DNA of 64,000 bases from assembly GCA_030068075.1 (NCBI GenBank), contig CM057825.1, positions 82,041,123 to 82,105,122 of the forward strand, in the 5' to 3' direction. Shown in pieces: positions 47,775-59,079 of the stretch; positions within the stretch are counted from its first letter, which is position 1, and every line of letters starts with the position of its first letter. The notes below the pieces were generated by a model, which was not told where the DNA came from, did not search any database, and saw only the letters and a program-made list of their open reading frames with translations. A program made the position numbers and the translations under genes. Source of the DNA: Paguma larvata. Taxonomy: Eukaryota > Chordata > Mammalia > Carnivora > Viverridae.

Positions 47775-48810
47775 AGATTCTAGATACTCTTCTTGTCCTC
47801 TCAGAGGGATGGTCTTGCTTTAGAAGAAAATTAACCTGGTTAGTCTCAAACCGAAAACTCAGCCTTGCTTAAGTAGACAGCATATTGAATCTTCATTTTC
47901 CTTACCATATTTCAATCTTAGCCCAGAATGTTTTCAGTTTACCTCATGAATGCATGTTCTGAAGGTAAGCCAGAAAAATGAACAGAATTTAGACTCAAAA
48001 CTTTGAGTCTTTTCTCTATTTTTGGATCTCTCTCTCTCCCTTTCTGAAATTCTGTCCAGGCTGACAAAACTCATTCCCTGTTTTTTTAGGCAGAACAATG
48101 AAAGGCACTCTCTTGGAATTTTGTGAATCACTGCAGCTACCCTCAGTGTAAAGCCCCCAAAACAGGAAACTCACCCAGGCTAGTAACCTCCTTAGATTTT
48201 GAGTCCTCTTCAAAATTGACCTGCTTTTCCTTACTTTCAAGATCCTCATATTTTGCCTAGATATTACAGTTGTTATCTGTGAGATGTTGGTTTACTAAGA
48301 AATAAGTTTTCCACAATGAAAGTAGAACTCCTCCTTGCTCTTTCTGAAAAATAAGCAAATGTCTTCTAGGCTCTCATTTTTTTCCCTGTATTTTCACTAT
48401 TTTATCTCTCTGATATTAAAAAATATATATTGGTGAGGGTCAATTAAAAAAAATCCTCTGTAAGAGGGTTATTGGCTCAAGTAACATAATCTATTTCCAC
48501 TGAATGGGTAAGTCCTTACGTGATTTCCAGAATGTGTTGGTAGTTTATGTAGGTTTCCTAAATTAGCTAAAAAATCTTTGTCTCTCAAGGATATGGACTA
48601 CCCAAGTAGTAAAACTATGGAATTCTAGACTTTGTTCTCTTTGGTCTATACAATTAGACTACAAACTAAGGAATCCACACTAAAAAATCCAATTATCTAA
48701 AATGGGTGTTGCATTACTAAGAGTTTAATGTAATTATTAGGGTGACCCTGTGCAACAGTTGAGAGTGCCTTTGAGTGTGGATAAGGTTCAAATCCATGCA
48801 AGTCTCAACT
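47775..48810. other. Unassigned non-coding stretch
   Basis: No named repeat or exon. The overlapping minus-strand frames at 47934-48249 show Glu/Arg runs from a CT-rich segment. Confidence 0.4.
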
Positions 48811-48817
48811 GCAGTGT

Positions 48818-48832
48818 GGTGCCACCTGGTGG
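48818..48832 (-). promoter_or_regulatory. Predicted CTCF-binding site
   Basis: The minus strand reads CCACCAGGTGGCACC. It matches all 15 positions of the CTCF core consensus CCASYAGRKGGCRSY. It lies in non-SINE sequence of ordinary composition. CTCF is a zinc-finger protein that anchors chromatin loops. Occupancy cannot be judged from sequence alone. Confidence 0.6.
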
Positions 48833-48834
48833 TA

Positions 48835-50400
48835 CTTGTCAGATTCAATTTAAATATTAATAGAGATTTTTGACTCTAGAGGTTATTGGAGTTTCTAGAA
48901 CAGTGTCAGTCATTCCATGAATCTTCCTGTTAGTTGCCCATATCTCTAGGCCTAAGCGGAAGAGACCTGCCTAGAACGCTGGAGCTCCAGGGCCCACTTC
49001 CATCTCCCATCTGTTCCTAAGTCTGGACTCCCTGTAGTTGACCCATTTGCACTGTCCATCCCCTCCAACTGCCCCTTTATTTCCCTCCACAGAAGTTATA
49101 AACACTTTAGCTTCCCTAGGTTGAGAACTGGATGTGGGCTGAAAACAGAAGTTTATCTCCCACCTTATTACGTCAAAACTTTATTATAATAAGATTAATT
49201 GTTTGGGGGTTTAATTCTGTATTCTCAATTGAAACTCCAGACTCGCGATGATAAACGTACTAGAAATGATGACCTGATTGCAATGGCTCCTTAGGCCAGT
49301 ATTCCTATTTAGAAAATATATACAATTTGACTCATCTAAAGTTAACTTTTCCAAAATGACTGAGCATTTTTCTTTCTATTAAGTCTCCAAATATAAAACC
49401 AGTTAACTCTAGATCTTAGGTATAAGCTTCCACTTACCCCGAAGAAAGCTATTTACCACATGGTTTCTTTTGCGGCTCGTCTGGAAGATGAAACAAAACA
49501 ATGTCACCACAACTGTCCTTTTGGATAAGTGCTCACAGCAAATCTCTTCACATGTCCTCTCCTCCCCTCCTAGCCACTTACAGGATTCATAGATGATCAA
49601 GTGTTCTCCTTCATTAACTTTTTCTTTTCCTGTTTGCTCCTCCCCAACTTTTATTTTCAAATAAGAGCAAAAGGGCATTTCACACTTAGTTAGAAGTCAG
49701 TGAGAAAAATTCAGGTAATTTTAAAAACACCTGTGCTTATCTTGCTGTTATTATCACTTGGTTGAGACGACCCCACGCCCCTCTCCCTGGGCTTACCTTA
49801 CATGTAGTCGGCTGTCAGTGTTCCTTTGCCATGGTGTCATCAGTTATTTCAGCTTCTAGAATATCCTCTATGCTCACTGCCCTGAAACCTAGTAATCTGG
49901 TTAATATTTTTTTTACCAACATACATGCTTGCTGTTGCTGTTTAAGACCATTTCATGTTTATGTTTAAGGCAATGATGAGCTGTTAACATGTGGGAAAAA
50001 ATTGACTAATGCAACAGACACACAACTTACTTTCATCTGTGAAACTCTTGGTGTAATTAGAAAGAGTATATATTCATGAACATTGTTAAATAATGTTATT
50101 TTATGTGAAGTATTCATAAATATTTCCTACACTTTGAATGTTTAAGATATAATACTAATATTGCCATTTTCAAATTAAACTCATTGTGAAATCCCAGCAT
50201 TAAGCTTATGTGATATTTTTTAAAGATAAATACAAGCATATTTAGTAAAAGAACACTCTATTCTGATGATTTATTCTTCTGGGATGGAATAATGACTCTG
50301 CATAAAAAAATTCTCCCAAGTACCAAGACACACTCCCTGAATAGAAGCTGAATTGCAGTAGTATTGTGATAATTACACTAAAGAAGAAGCAGATTCATCT
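48835..50400. other. Unassigned non-coding stretch
   Basis: Some GC-richer sequence at 48950-49100. On the minus strand near 49855-49780 a short frame with AVSIEDILEAEITDD is followed by AAG|GTAAGC, a good donor, but the acceptor is weak. The 89-codon minus-strand frame at 49409-49678 and the 68-codon frame at 49762-49968 have no known features. Confidence 0.35.
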
Positions 50401-50404
50401 AGCA

Positions 50405-50610
50405 TTTTAAAGCATAAAGTCTGGGAGCTAGACTTAATATGTTTAAATTCCAGCTCTGAGACATACTGTAGATATTAGCTGTGAGATCTTAGACGAGTTA
50501 TTAATTTCTTTGTACCTCCTTGATTTTTCTCTGTCCAATGTGCCAGATAAGGGTTATTGTGAGGATTAAGTGACTTAATGAGTAAAAACATTTAGACCAT
50601 ATGTGTTTGC
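50405..50610 (+). mobile_element. MIR SINE
   Basis: 'ttccagctctgagacatact', 'agctgtgagatcttagacga' and 'ttattgtgaggattaagtga' follow MIR from head to 3' part. Confidence 0.75.
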
Positions 50611-51674
50611 TGTTATTATTACACAAGATAAAATATCATGTATATATTGTTTGTAGTTTTGTTATTATTATAACAATATTATTTCTTTGTATAAACATAT
50701 TATCTATCTGTCTGTCTATATGTAGTAACAATGTTATATGTGATTATATGCCAAAGTAGAGAAGGTATCCATCTTTTTTTTTTTTTTGGAACCTGACAGT
50801 ACTTGAATATCAATTCCCTAGGCAACAGTACAGTGCACTTATCATTCATTTGTTCAGAATAGGATGCCATTGTCTTTCATGAGGACCCAGGAGGGTACCA
50901 GACATAAGTCCCTTCACATGTAAATGTGTGCATTCTCACAAAATCCATTTGTAGCATTTGATAGCAGGTATTCTACTTCTCTGCCTTTTTTGACAAAAGA
51001 TATTGGAAGTCGTTTTCCCAAGTCTCTCAGTTAATTGGGATAAATGCCCCTCTGTCTTGTCATAAAATACAGTTTGCCAGTCACAATCCCTGCTCCTAAT
51101 GACCACAAAGTCCTTCTATGGAGAAAACACCATTGGAATTTTAAAATGTATGACCATGGAAATAGTATATCAAAACTGTTCTACTCAATTGTCTTTGAGC
51201 AAGAAGGCTATAATTCTAGGAGCCATGTATAGCTCTTGAGAAAAAAATTCTGATAAATTTTAGAATTTCGTCAGTCATCATGTTAATATTACTGTCTGGT
51301 ATCACCAGAAAGAATAATTGATGTTTTTCATCATAATAGATATACAAAGAACAAGGAAATGCATGCAATGTTTATCAAATTTTGCAGTGAAAATCAAAAG
51401 GGGGAGAAGAGAATTAGAAAATATGTGAATACTTTAAATATGTTGATTTGCATCTCTTGACCACTTCTTTCTGGGATAATTTGAAAAGTGAGGATTTTCA
51501 CGGTAGAAAAAATGACGTGTAATAACTTCTGGGTGGAAATTAATTTTGAACATTTACACAATTGGGTGAAGAGATTCATTTATTTGAATTAATTTTCTAT
51601 GAAGTTCAAGTAGAAATTTAAATCTAAAAATAAAAGGAAAATAATTTTCTATTTAATCATCATTCATATAACTT
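50611..51674. other. Unassigned AT-rich stretch
   Basis: Includes a short CTATCTGTCTGTCTATATG repeat (50703) and a T-run (50775). No gene was seen. Confidence 0.4.
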
Positions 51675-51860
51675 GTATTATATGTAATATATAATAAATA
51701 TATATATTTAAATATATATTTAAATTGGTCCAAATAATATATATTTAAATTTGTCCAATATATAATATAAAATAAAATAATATAATATAATAATAAATAT
51801 AATATAATATAATAAATAAATATTTATATATTTATATTTAAACTTGTCCAAATAAACTCA
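51675..51860. repeat. AT-rich tract carrying three copies of a TTTAAA..GTCCAA unit
   Basis: Nearly pure A/T sequence. Embedded are TTTAAATTGGTCCAAATAA (51719-51737), TTTAAATTTGTCCAATA (51744-51760) and TTTAAACTTGTCCAAATAA (51837-51855). These look like a small segmental duplication inside microsatellite-like DNA. The flanks (51861-52400) hold nothing that I can name. Confidence 0.85.
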
Positions 51861-52406
51861 GTGTAACATACTTAGGGAAAACTGTAACAAAACCCAGTAA
51901 AAAGTCCCATTGTTGTGAGAGAGAGAACGCTGTCTTAGATATTACCCTGGGATTTATACAGCTTATAAGTAAACCACAATTAGGTAAAAACATCAAAGGA
52001 TAGAATATTCATAGTACTGTGAAATCTATTAATAGGATGGCAATTTTTTTGCTTGTGTGATCTTTATTAAACTTGATAAGTAATTTGCTTACTGAGATAT
52101 CGTAGGGATTGTAATTGGATTATTTGGAATAATAGTACTATGTAAATTTCAAGTATCTTAATAATAATTTTTTAAAAACCTATCATGTAAACCATTTCAG
52201 AAACTAGCTTACTAAACCTGTAAGATTAACAACAATTCTAATTAAATAGAACAACACATATAACAGTTTTGTCACTCAATCTCTAGCTAGGGACATTCCC
52301 AAAATATCTCGACCTTTTTTTGTTGAAAATATTTCTAAAAATTTAATTGTGTATCTTTTTTTTACAAACTAATAGAAACAAGATTGTTCCAGGTTTTAGG
52401 ATTGAG

Positions 52407-52490
52407 TAATAGTACAAGGTCACCATTATTACCAGTTCTTTAAATAATGGATATAGAACTCATGGTGATAGTGGTGACCTTGTATTATTA
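52407..52490 (+). other. Near-perfect 84-nt hairpin (inverted repeat)
   Basis: Arms 52407-52434 and 52463-52490 pair over all 28 positions. If transcribed from the plus strand, 25 pairs are Watson-Crick and three are G-U wobbles. A 3-nt bulge (52460-52462) and five further pairs (52435-52439 with 52455-52459) lead to a 15-nt loop. The core arm motif is ACAAGGTCACCA. The shape and size resemble a pre-miRNA or a tiny palindromic transposon. I do not recognise the sequence. Confidence 0.8.
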
Positions 52491-52630
52491 TTATATATTA
52501 TATAAATAATATATATGTAATTTCTTATATGTAATTTGTATATGTAACTTTTTCTTATATATGTATATATGTAAATTTTTGTCATTCTTTCAGTGTGTGT
52601 GTGTGTATAAATCTTTCTCTTTCTGTGTGT
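52491..52630. repeat. (TA)n/(TG)n-rich tract
   Basis: ATATATGTAATTTC-type units followed by about eight TG units at 52592-52608. It directly abuts the hairpin. The minus-strand 66-codon frame over it is an artefact. Confidence 0.8.
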
Positions 52631-52685
52631 ATCTTTATAATTTCTGTAAACACATAACACATACAGGGTAGAAACTTAGATTGGC

Positions 52686-52816
52686 TAATATTATTTTATT
52701 TTAGTTTATGTTATTTCATTTTTAAGTAATCTCTACACCCAGCATGGGGCTAGAATTCACATCCCCTAGATCAAGACTCTCATGCTCTGCCATCTGAGCC
52801 AGCCAGTCGTCCCTAG
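52686..52816 (-). mobile_element. Older carnivore SINE fragment
   Basis: Reverse complement of the older carnivore form: 'ttaagtaatctctacaccca' (52723), 'agatcaagactctcatgctc' and 'ctgagccagccagtcgtcc'. It lacks the long GA-rich body of the younger copies. Confidence 0.85.
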
Positions 52817-53289
52817 ACTGACTATATTCTTTACCTGAGTAAAGATCCTGATACTCAGACCTTACACAGATTAGTTGAATTAGAGATGCTAGAATGGAAA
52901 CCAGGCCTCGGTGAATTTAAAACTCCTCATATTTGAGAACCACTGTGCTTAAACATAACTCAAAGTTACCTGCAACATCAAACAAATCTTTAATGTTAGC
53001 TTATTTTGTTGTTGGTTTTCTCATGATCATTAGATTGGAATTTCTAGTTAATCAAAGTTTTACTCCAATGAATGTAATGGTTGACATTTTAGACACTTTT
53101 TGTTGATTTTTCCAGGCCCATTACTAACATAAAGTAGATTACAGGTAGTTACGAGTGCCTGAATTAGGGGTATTATACTTCTCACATAAATAACAGAAAC
53201 AGATCACCTGTGGAAGTCTGGTTTAATATTTAGTATCTAATTATCTTTCAATTTTCAGCTTAATTTCCATATAGTTTAGTTCATTTATT

Positions 53290-53570
53290 TCTGTGATATA
53301 AATGTCTTTAAAACTTGGTGGCTTAAACGACAAAGATTTTGATTTCTCACAAATAGATTTCCCTGGTGATTCTTCAATTCCTTTCACTTGGGCTCATGCA
53401 CACTTCAACCATTTACATGAAGACTAGAAGAGCCGTATTCTATTTACCGAAGCAGGTTACATGTCCAGCCCATACACAGGAGAATAGACAAATAGACCTC
53501 ACCTACGGATGGTGGGAACAGCAACCAGTAATGTCATATCACAAGGCATACAGTTGGTTGGGAAACATTA
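53290..53570. repeat. Ancient interspersed-repeat-like segment, family not assigned
   Basis: The block 'aaaacttggtggcttaaacg' with 'gatttctcacaaat' nearby is a phrase common to an old mammalian repeat. I recognise the phrase but cannot name the family. Confidence 0.4.
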
Positions 53571-53639
53571 TAATGATCTACCACAAATATATATGCTCAG
53601 ATACTCGGACACTCAGTTTGTCTGCACTTTGAAATTTGC

Positions 53640-55640
53640 CTACACACAGATCAACCAACTCTGAAAGCAAAACTTCACTCGATCCCCCAATAATATGTGA
53701 ATCCAACTGATGCATCAGTGGCTCAGTGCTTCTTCCATTCCTCTTTTAGAGTTATAGTTATCTGTTTTGTGCTCAAAATATGCATGTGATGGCAATTTCA
53801 TCTGTGAAAACCTGGGGGACTTATTATTAATCATTATAACTGAGTACAGATCCTTTCTCAGCATGACTCATAAATACCTTTGAGTTTTAAAGCTCTTTAT
53901 AATAACATTAATTTAATCTGTAAAATGACATTGCTTGCCATAAATTCCATTTACAAATCTGAATAGGCAATGAATAGAAAGTGGTAGTGTCATTGCAAAA
54001 TTTTTTGATGGAGAATGAAAAACAGGAGAGCATTGGAAAACATGGAAATATCTTCTTGCTTCTAAAAGATCCTGCAAAGCCGTGACACTAATGATGATGG
54101 AGTTTCTCAGATGGAGCCTATATGCCATTTCCTGCCAAAGAAATGGTGATCTGACTAAAAATCTGTTATCGATTATTCAATTTAGTGTTCATATATTTAA
54201 ATGTTATTCAGGTTAGAATCATGTTGAAATTTGGGTTTCCCATCTTAGCATACTACTGCTGTGGTTGACAACAAAAAGTTTAAAATAAAATCCTCTTAAG
54301 AGTATGAAATGGACTTCAGAGCGCTGTTTCCATTTTGTGGTTTATGACTTCTTCTTAATATCTGATAATGCAATTATGTTTCAGCAAAGAATGAATCTTC
54401 TTTGTAAAATAAGCCATGCCCAGAATGTTGATGATTTAGATAAAATAATACCACAGCCTTAAAAAGGGTCTTCATTTAGAGATGGTTTTTGCCATGTAAA
54501 ATATTATTCAAAGCTAAAGATCTTATCTCCCTTCACCAGGAAAAAATGTGTAAGAGTAAGGATTTGGTTTCAAATTGTTGAGTGATAATATTGTTGAAAT
54601 TGAACTTGCTTTTTTTTTTCTTGCTATATTTTACAGTGTAACAGTTAAACAAAAGAATTTTGTTTCAGAAACAAAGAATTATCTTAAAACTACTCAACCC
54701 AATTTGAATCTTTCCTGAAACTTGATCTACATATTTCCCAGCAATGTATTTTTACCAACCTTCAAACTAAACTTCTTGTTAAATGTACGACTTGGTGGCA
54801 ATGTCAGATATGAAACTACTGTAAGTACTTTCCCTTTTAAATTTCAGTTGTCAAGTCACGTTATCTAGTTTATACTACTCTGAATTATATTCAGTGCTTT
54901 CCCATTCTTTGCTAACACAACATCTCATAAAATCACATAGGGTAACATAATATGACAGTTAAATTTAAGAGACCTCTTATTTTATTTGAAATTCAACCAA
55001 TGTTCCAATTTAATGGCAATAGATGATTAGAGAAGAAATGACATCCTCATTTCAGAGATATTTTTACTCCAATGTATTTTTAATGCTCTCATGTCTTTTA
55101 TTATTTTGACAGGTTTTAAGAAACAGTTTTAGAAGCCCTTGTTTGGGGCCTGATTTTTCCAAAGAGATATAGAGACGTATTTAAAAGTTTTAGAACACAC
55201 TATTATAATATATGATACTATTGGATGAAAGGATTCTTAAATATGTAATTTAAATATTTACATTGTTGATCAAAACTTCTGGTGAAAACACCTGCAAAAT
55301 AACTAGGAGGCAAATGACTTTCTCCCAGTAACCTTCTAGATATTCTACTCAATAGCATGCAATCTGAACCAGCTCAGAACTCACCAATAATGATATGGAA
55401 AAAGTTCTGATGATATGGTGCTGGCATTTACTGAAAAAGGGTTATGATTAGTAAGCATATGATAATATCTTTCATAATTAGAAGCAAAAGACAGATCACA
55501 TAGCAAAATATGCATACACAAGATTGAATGTTGATTTTTTTTTAAAAAGTAACAATAATATACTCTTCTTCCTGGACATTTTAAGTGCATTAGAAGATAT
55601 GATCTCTAAATAAATATTCTTTTATGGGAAAACAAACACA
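53640..55640. other. Unassigned non-coding stretch
   Basis: About 2 kb of AT-rich sequence with no named repeat. The 71-codon minus-strand frame at 53913-54128 and the 69-codon frame at 55381-55590 have no known features. Confidence 0.4.
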
Positions 55641-55649
55641 CCTTGGTAC

Positions 55650-55905
55650 TTTTCATGTGGTAGTATTTTGTACATTGCAAATTCTAGAGACAAAAGGGAT
55701 TCACACGCATTGCACCACGTGATCCTCACAACCATCTGCAACATTGATTTCTCCTATGAATCAATGGAAAACATAAAGATCTCTAAAACAAACTGACTTC
55801 TCTATTCCACACATTCATGTGGCAAAGTCCCAATGATGATTTCAAGTTGCCACTTGACCACAGGTGACAGGTGCTGGTCTGACCCTCTTCTCCTAGTGCA
55901 TTTTC
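55650..55905 (-). mobile_element. MIR SINE, antisense
   Basis: 'gatcctcacaaccatctgca' (55721), 'gaatcaatggaaaacataaa' and 'actgacttctctattccaca' follow reverse-complement MIR. Confidence 0.6.
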
Positions 55906-55909
55906 CTGG

Positions 55910-56760
55910 ACTCATGACTAACCAAAATTCCAAGAGATTTTAGGGTTTTGTTTGCTTGCTTAGTTGTTTTATATGTCTTTCAGTTTATAGCACTTGTGCT
56001 TACATTTTGTGTGTAGGTTTCTTCGCCTTCTAATGCAGTAAAATTTAATGCAGTAAAATTTTAAGTACTGAAAATTTATAAAGAGGAGCCATGAACCTCT
56101 TTTAGCAGGTGCAGTTGGGCTGAGACATCCTATAGTGCAAAAGAGCCGTCAGAACAATACAGGACTAAAATATCACCTTCTATTTACATAACAGCCCCTG
56201 AGGAGTTTAAAGCACGTTACAAATCCAATTTGACTAATCCCAATGAAGAGTCTGGAGCTTTGCAGAGAACTGCAAATGATCATTAACCAATGCACTGCAC
56301 TGAAGAGGGACTGTGCCTTCTACCTGGGTATCATAAATCTATGACACAGCTGAGGCAGACGCAACACAATCAGAAGCTGAGGAATGAGGCATGGAAAAGC
56401 AATGGGAAGAGGGAAGAACCTAAATTTATTAAAAACAACAAACAAACAAAGAAACATTGTCTCCGCGCATCACGAATGACTTCCAAGGGCCGGACTGCCA
56501 CGACCACATGTCTGACACTGCTTCTCCTCTTTCTCCGTATGTGTCGTGTTTAATGTTTGAATGTATTAAATCATGGTAGCTGATCATTTTCAAGGTTTGC
56601 CCACTTTATCAGATTAACATCCCAATGATGTTCATAGTTTTAGGGGGACAGTTTCCAATTCTACCAAGGTTTATCTTTTTTAGTTTTTCTCCTCAAACTT
56701 AATTGTTTAAGTAGTTAATAAATATAGTAGCTGTCTTTTCAGGAGGACCTCTAAGTGACA
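55910..56760. other. Unassigned non-coding stretch
   Basis: A weak MIR/L2-like 'aaagcacgttacaaatccaa' occurs at 56209. The 87-codon frame at 56290-56553 ends in a Leu-rich segment but has no start context, domain or splice signal that I trust. Confidence 0.35.
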
Positions 56761-56764
56761 GCCA

Positions 56765-57215
56765 CTCTTAAAGTGTGATTTTACCTTGTATATCATTTAC
56801 CCGTTATTACAAACTTTCAAATATTACTATATACATATGATTGAATATTATTCCCCCTCAAAAAAGAAGGAAATCCTGCCACATGCGACAATATGGGTGG
56901 ACCTAGGGGACATCACGCTAAGAGAAATAAGCCAGATTCAGAAGAACAAATACGGCATGATTCCACAACTATGAGGTATCTAAAATAGTCAGATTCATGG
57001 AAGCAAAGAATATAATTGTAGTTTTTAGGGACCGAGGGAGAGGAGAAATGACGATTTGCTAATCATCAGGTACAGAATTTCAGTTATACAAGATGAGTAA
57101 GTTCTCATGAGCTACGGTGCAACATCCTGCCTATAGTAACACTTACAAATGTGTGAGGGTAGCGCTCATGTTAAGTGTTATTACCGCAGTAAAATAAAGA
57201 TAAAAATAAAAATAG
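56765..57215 (+). mobile_element. L1 3' end fragment
   Basis: 'gaatattattccccctcaaa' (56843), 'aaggaaatcctgccacatgc' (56867), 'agagaaataagccagattca' (56921) and 'gagtaagttctcatgagcta' (57094) are the ordered end of L1 ORF2 and its 3' UTR. The 62-codon frame here is an ORF2 relic. Confidence 0.85.
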
Positions 57216-57310
57216 ACTACATGCTCATTTTAAAGATGAAGAAAGAGATTTGGAGATGGCAAAGAAATGTCCCAAGGGAGAGAGATGGTAAGCGGTAAAC
57301 CAGAACACAC

Positions 57311-57836
57311 TGTATCATTCAAGGTTCTCAAGAAAAATATGAACAGAAACTACAAAGGTGATTATAATATTATCTATTAGCTATGTGATACATATTATTA
57401 TTATATATACAAAATATCTGGAGAGAGAGAGAGATTATAAGGAGTTGACTTGTGTGATTATGGAGTCTGGCAAGTCCTAAATCCACACTGCAAGGCAACT
57501 GGCTGGAAACTCGGTAAAATTTGAAGTTGCAGTTTGAGTCCTAAATCTATAGGTCAGAACATCAGGCTGGAAACTCAGGAAAGGATGTCTACGTTACAGT
57601 TTTGAGGAAGAATTCATTCTCCGAAAAATCTCAGTTTTTGCTTTTAAGGTTTTGGACTCATTGGATGAGTAAGATCTACCCACTTTTTGCAGGTAATCTC
57701 CCTTAGTTAAAGTCAAATGTGTATTGCATCTACAAAATACCTTCACAGCTTCATCTAGAGAGCATTTGACCAAGAACCATTGAGCACCATTTCCTAGCCA
57801 GGAAATGGTTTTAGTTAACACATAAAATCAACTGGT
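57311..57836 (-). mobile_element. Solo LTR, MaLR/ERVL type, antisense
   Basis: The plus strand begins TGTATCATTCAAGGTTCTC and ends near TTAACACATAAAATCAACTG. In between are a GAGAGAGAGAGAGATTATAA block, 'gattatggagtctggcaagt' (57456) and 'cattggatgagtaagatcta' (57659). The reverse complement gives the usual LTR order. It is diverged and no internal region is attached. The 75-codon minus-strand frame at 57594-57821 is a shadow. Confidence 0.65.
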
Positions 57837-57994
57837 ACAATACCTAAAACCCCAAACCATGGGCTCAACAGTCACATGGCAATGCCTTGACATCAGAAAT
57901 TTTTGGAGTTCAATATCTTACCTATAATCATGTAATATAAGTTGTTGGCATTCCAATTACTTATTTGCTTCAATGCATTTTTATTATGTAGTAA

Positions 57995-58050
57995 ATATGT
58001 GTGTGTATGTGTATGTATATGGATACATACATACAGATATATGTATATAC
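57995..58050. repeat. (TG)n/(TA)n microsatellite
   Basis: TGTGTGTATGTGTATGTATA followed by GATACATACATACAGATATA. Confidence 0.9.
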
Positions 58051-58820
58051 TAACCAATTTAGACTGAGACTAATAGCTGGCCAATGAGAATTAACAAAAA
58101 GTAATAAATAATAATTCAAAAATGTTTACACATTTTGAAGCAAAGAAGGTGTGGTTTACATAAATTTCATTAACTAGCAATTTATACTATTTTAGTGATT
58201 AATGCTATATAAACTTTTTATGTTAAGTATTCTTTAAATTAAGCATCTCTACCTATATATTTTCTTGACCTTTTTAAATAATCTATGTGCCATGTAACTG
58301 GCAACAATATTTGCTCTCCTCAGGTTAATGCACAGAACCACAAATTAAATTTGATGTTCATCATGTATTGTATTACATTATGTCAGACACTGTGTCCCCT
58401 TTAAAAACCATAGCAGAGCAGAGATGTCCAAAACAGTAGTCTAGCGATTATAGGTACCCGCTACTATTTGGTTATGCATGCTCATCCTAAATTTGCTCTG
58501 ATTAGTAAGTGCCTTTATCTTCTATTTCAGCAAAACTTCATTCTGACCATCTCCTAAAATGGATCAATTCTAAATCTATGGCAGATAAGATCACGACAAT
58601 TTGTCTTTGTAGCCTGAGGGATAAAAGTAACTCTAATATTTTTTTAATAAAATTTAGCTTGTGAAGACTTTTCTATAAAATTATATTTATCAAAAATATG
58701 TTTTGCCCCAAACATGATTTGTTGAAATGTATGATTTTCAGATCACATTTTGTTTAGCTATTTTATAAATGAATATCCTTAAGTAATCTGTAAAGCAGAT
58801 TTTGTATCAGATTGATGCTT
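58051..58820. other. Unassigned AT-rich stretch
   Basis: No repeat or exon that I can name. Confidence 0.4.
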
Positions 58821-58835
58821 TAGAAATGAATTTGG

Positions 58836-59064
58836 GGGCACCTGGGCGGCTCAGTCGGTTGAGCGTCTGACTTCAGCTCAGGTCGTGATCTCGCAGTCTG
58901 TGAGTTCGAGCCCCGTGTCGGGCTCTGAGCTGTCAGCACAGAGCCCAGAGCCTGCTTCGGATTCTGTGTCTCCCTCTCTCTCTAACCCTCCTCCACTCAC
59001 ACTCTGTCTCTGTCTCTCTCTCTCTCAAAAATAAATAAACATTTAAAACATATTTAAAAAAAAA
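58836..59064 (+). mobile_element. Carnivore SINE (SINEC, felid), youngest-looking copy
   Basis: The head has an A-box-like CGGCTCAGTCGG and an intact B box GTTCGAGCC (58904-58912), so Pol III promoter elements look preserved. CpGs are retained, the CT tract is clean, and the tail is AAAATAAATAAACATTTAAA plus an A-run. The target-site duplication AGAAATGAATTTGG is exact (58822-58835 and 59065-59078). Confidence 0.98.
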
Positions 59065-59079
59065 AGAAATGAATTTGGT

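Noticed and set aside
58836..58920. tRNA gene in a SINE head
   Set aside because: A and B boxes are visible, but the region is the tRNA-derived part of a SINE and no acceptor stem closes.
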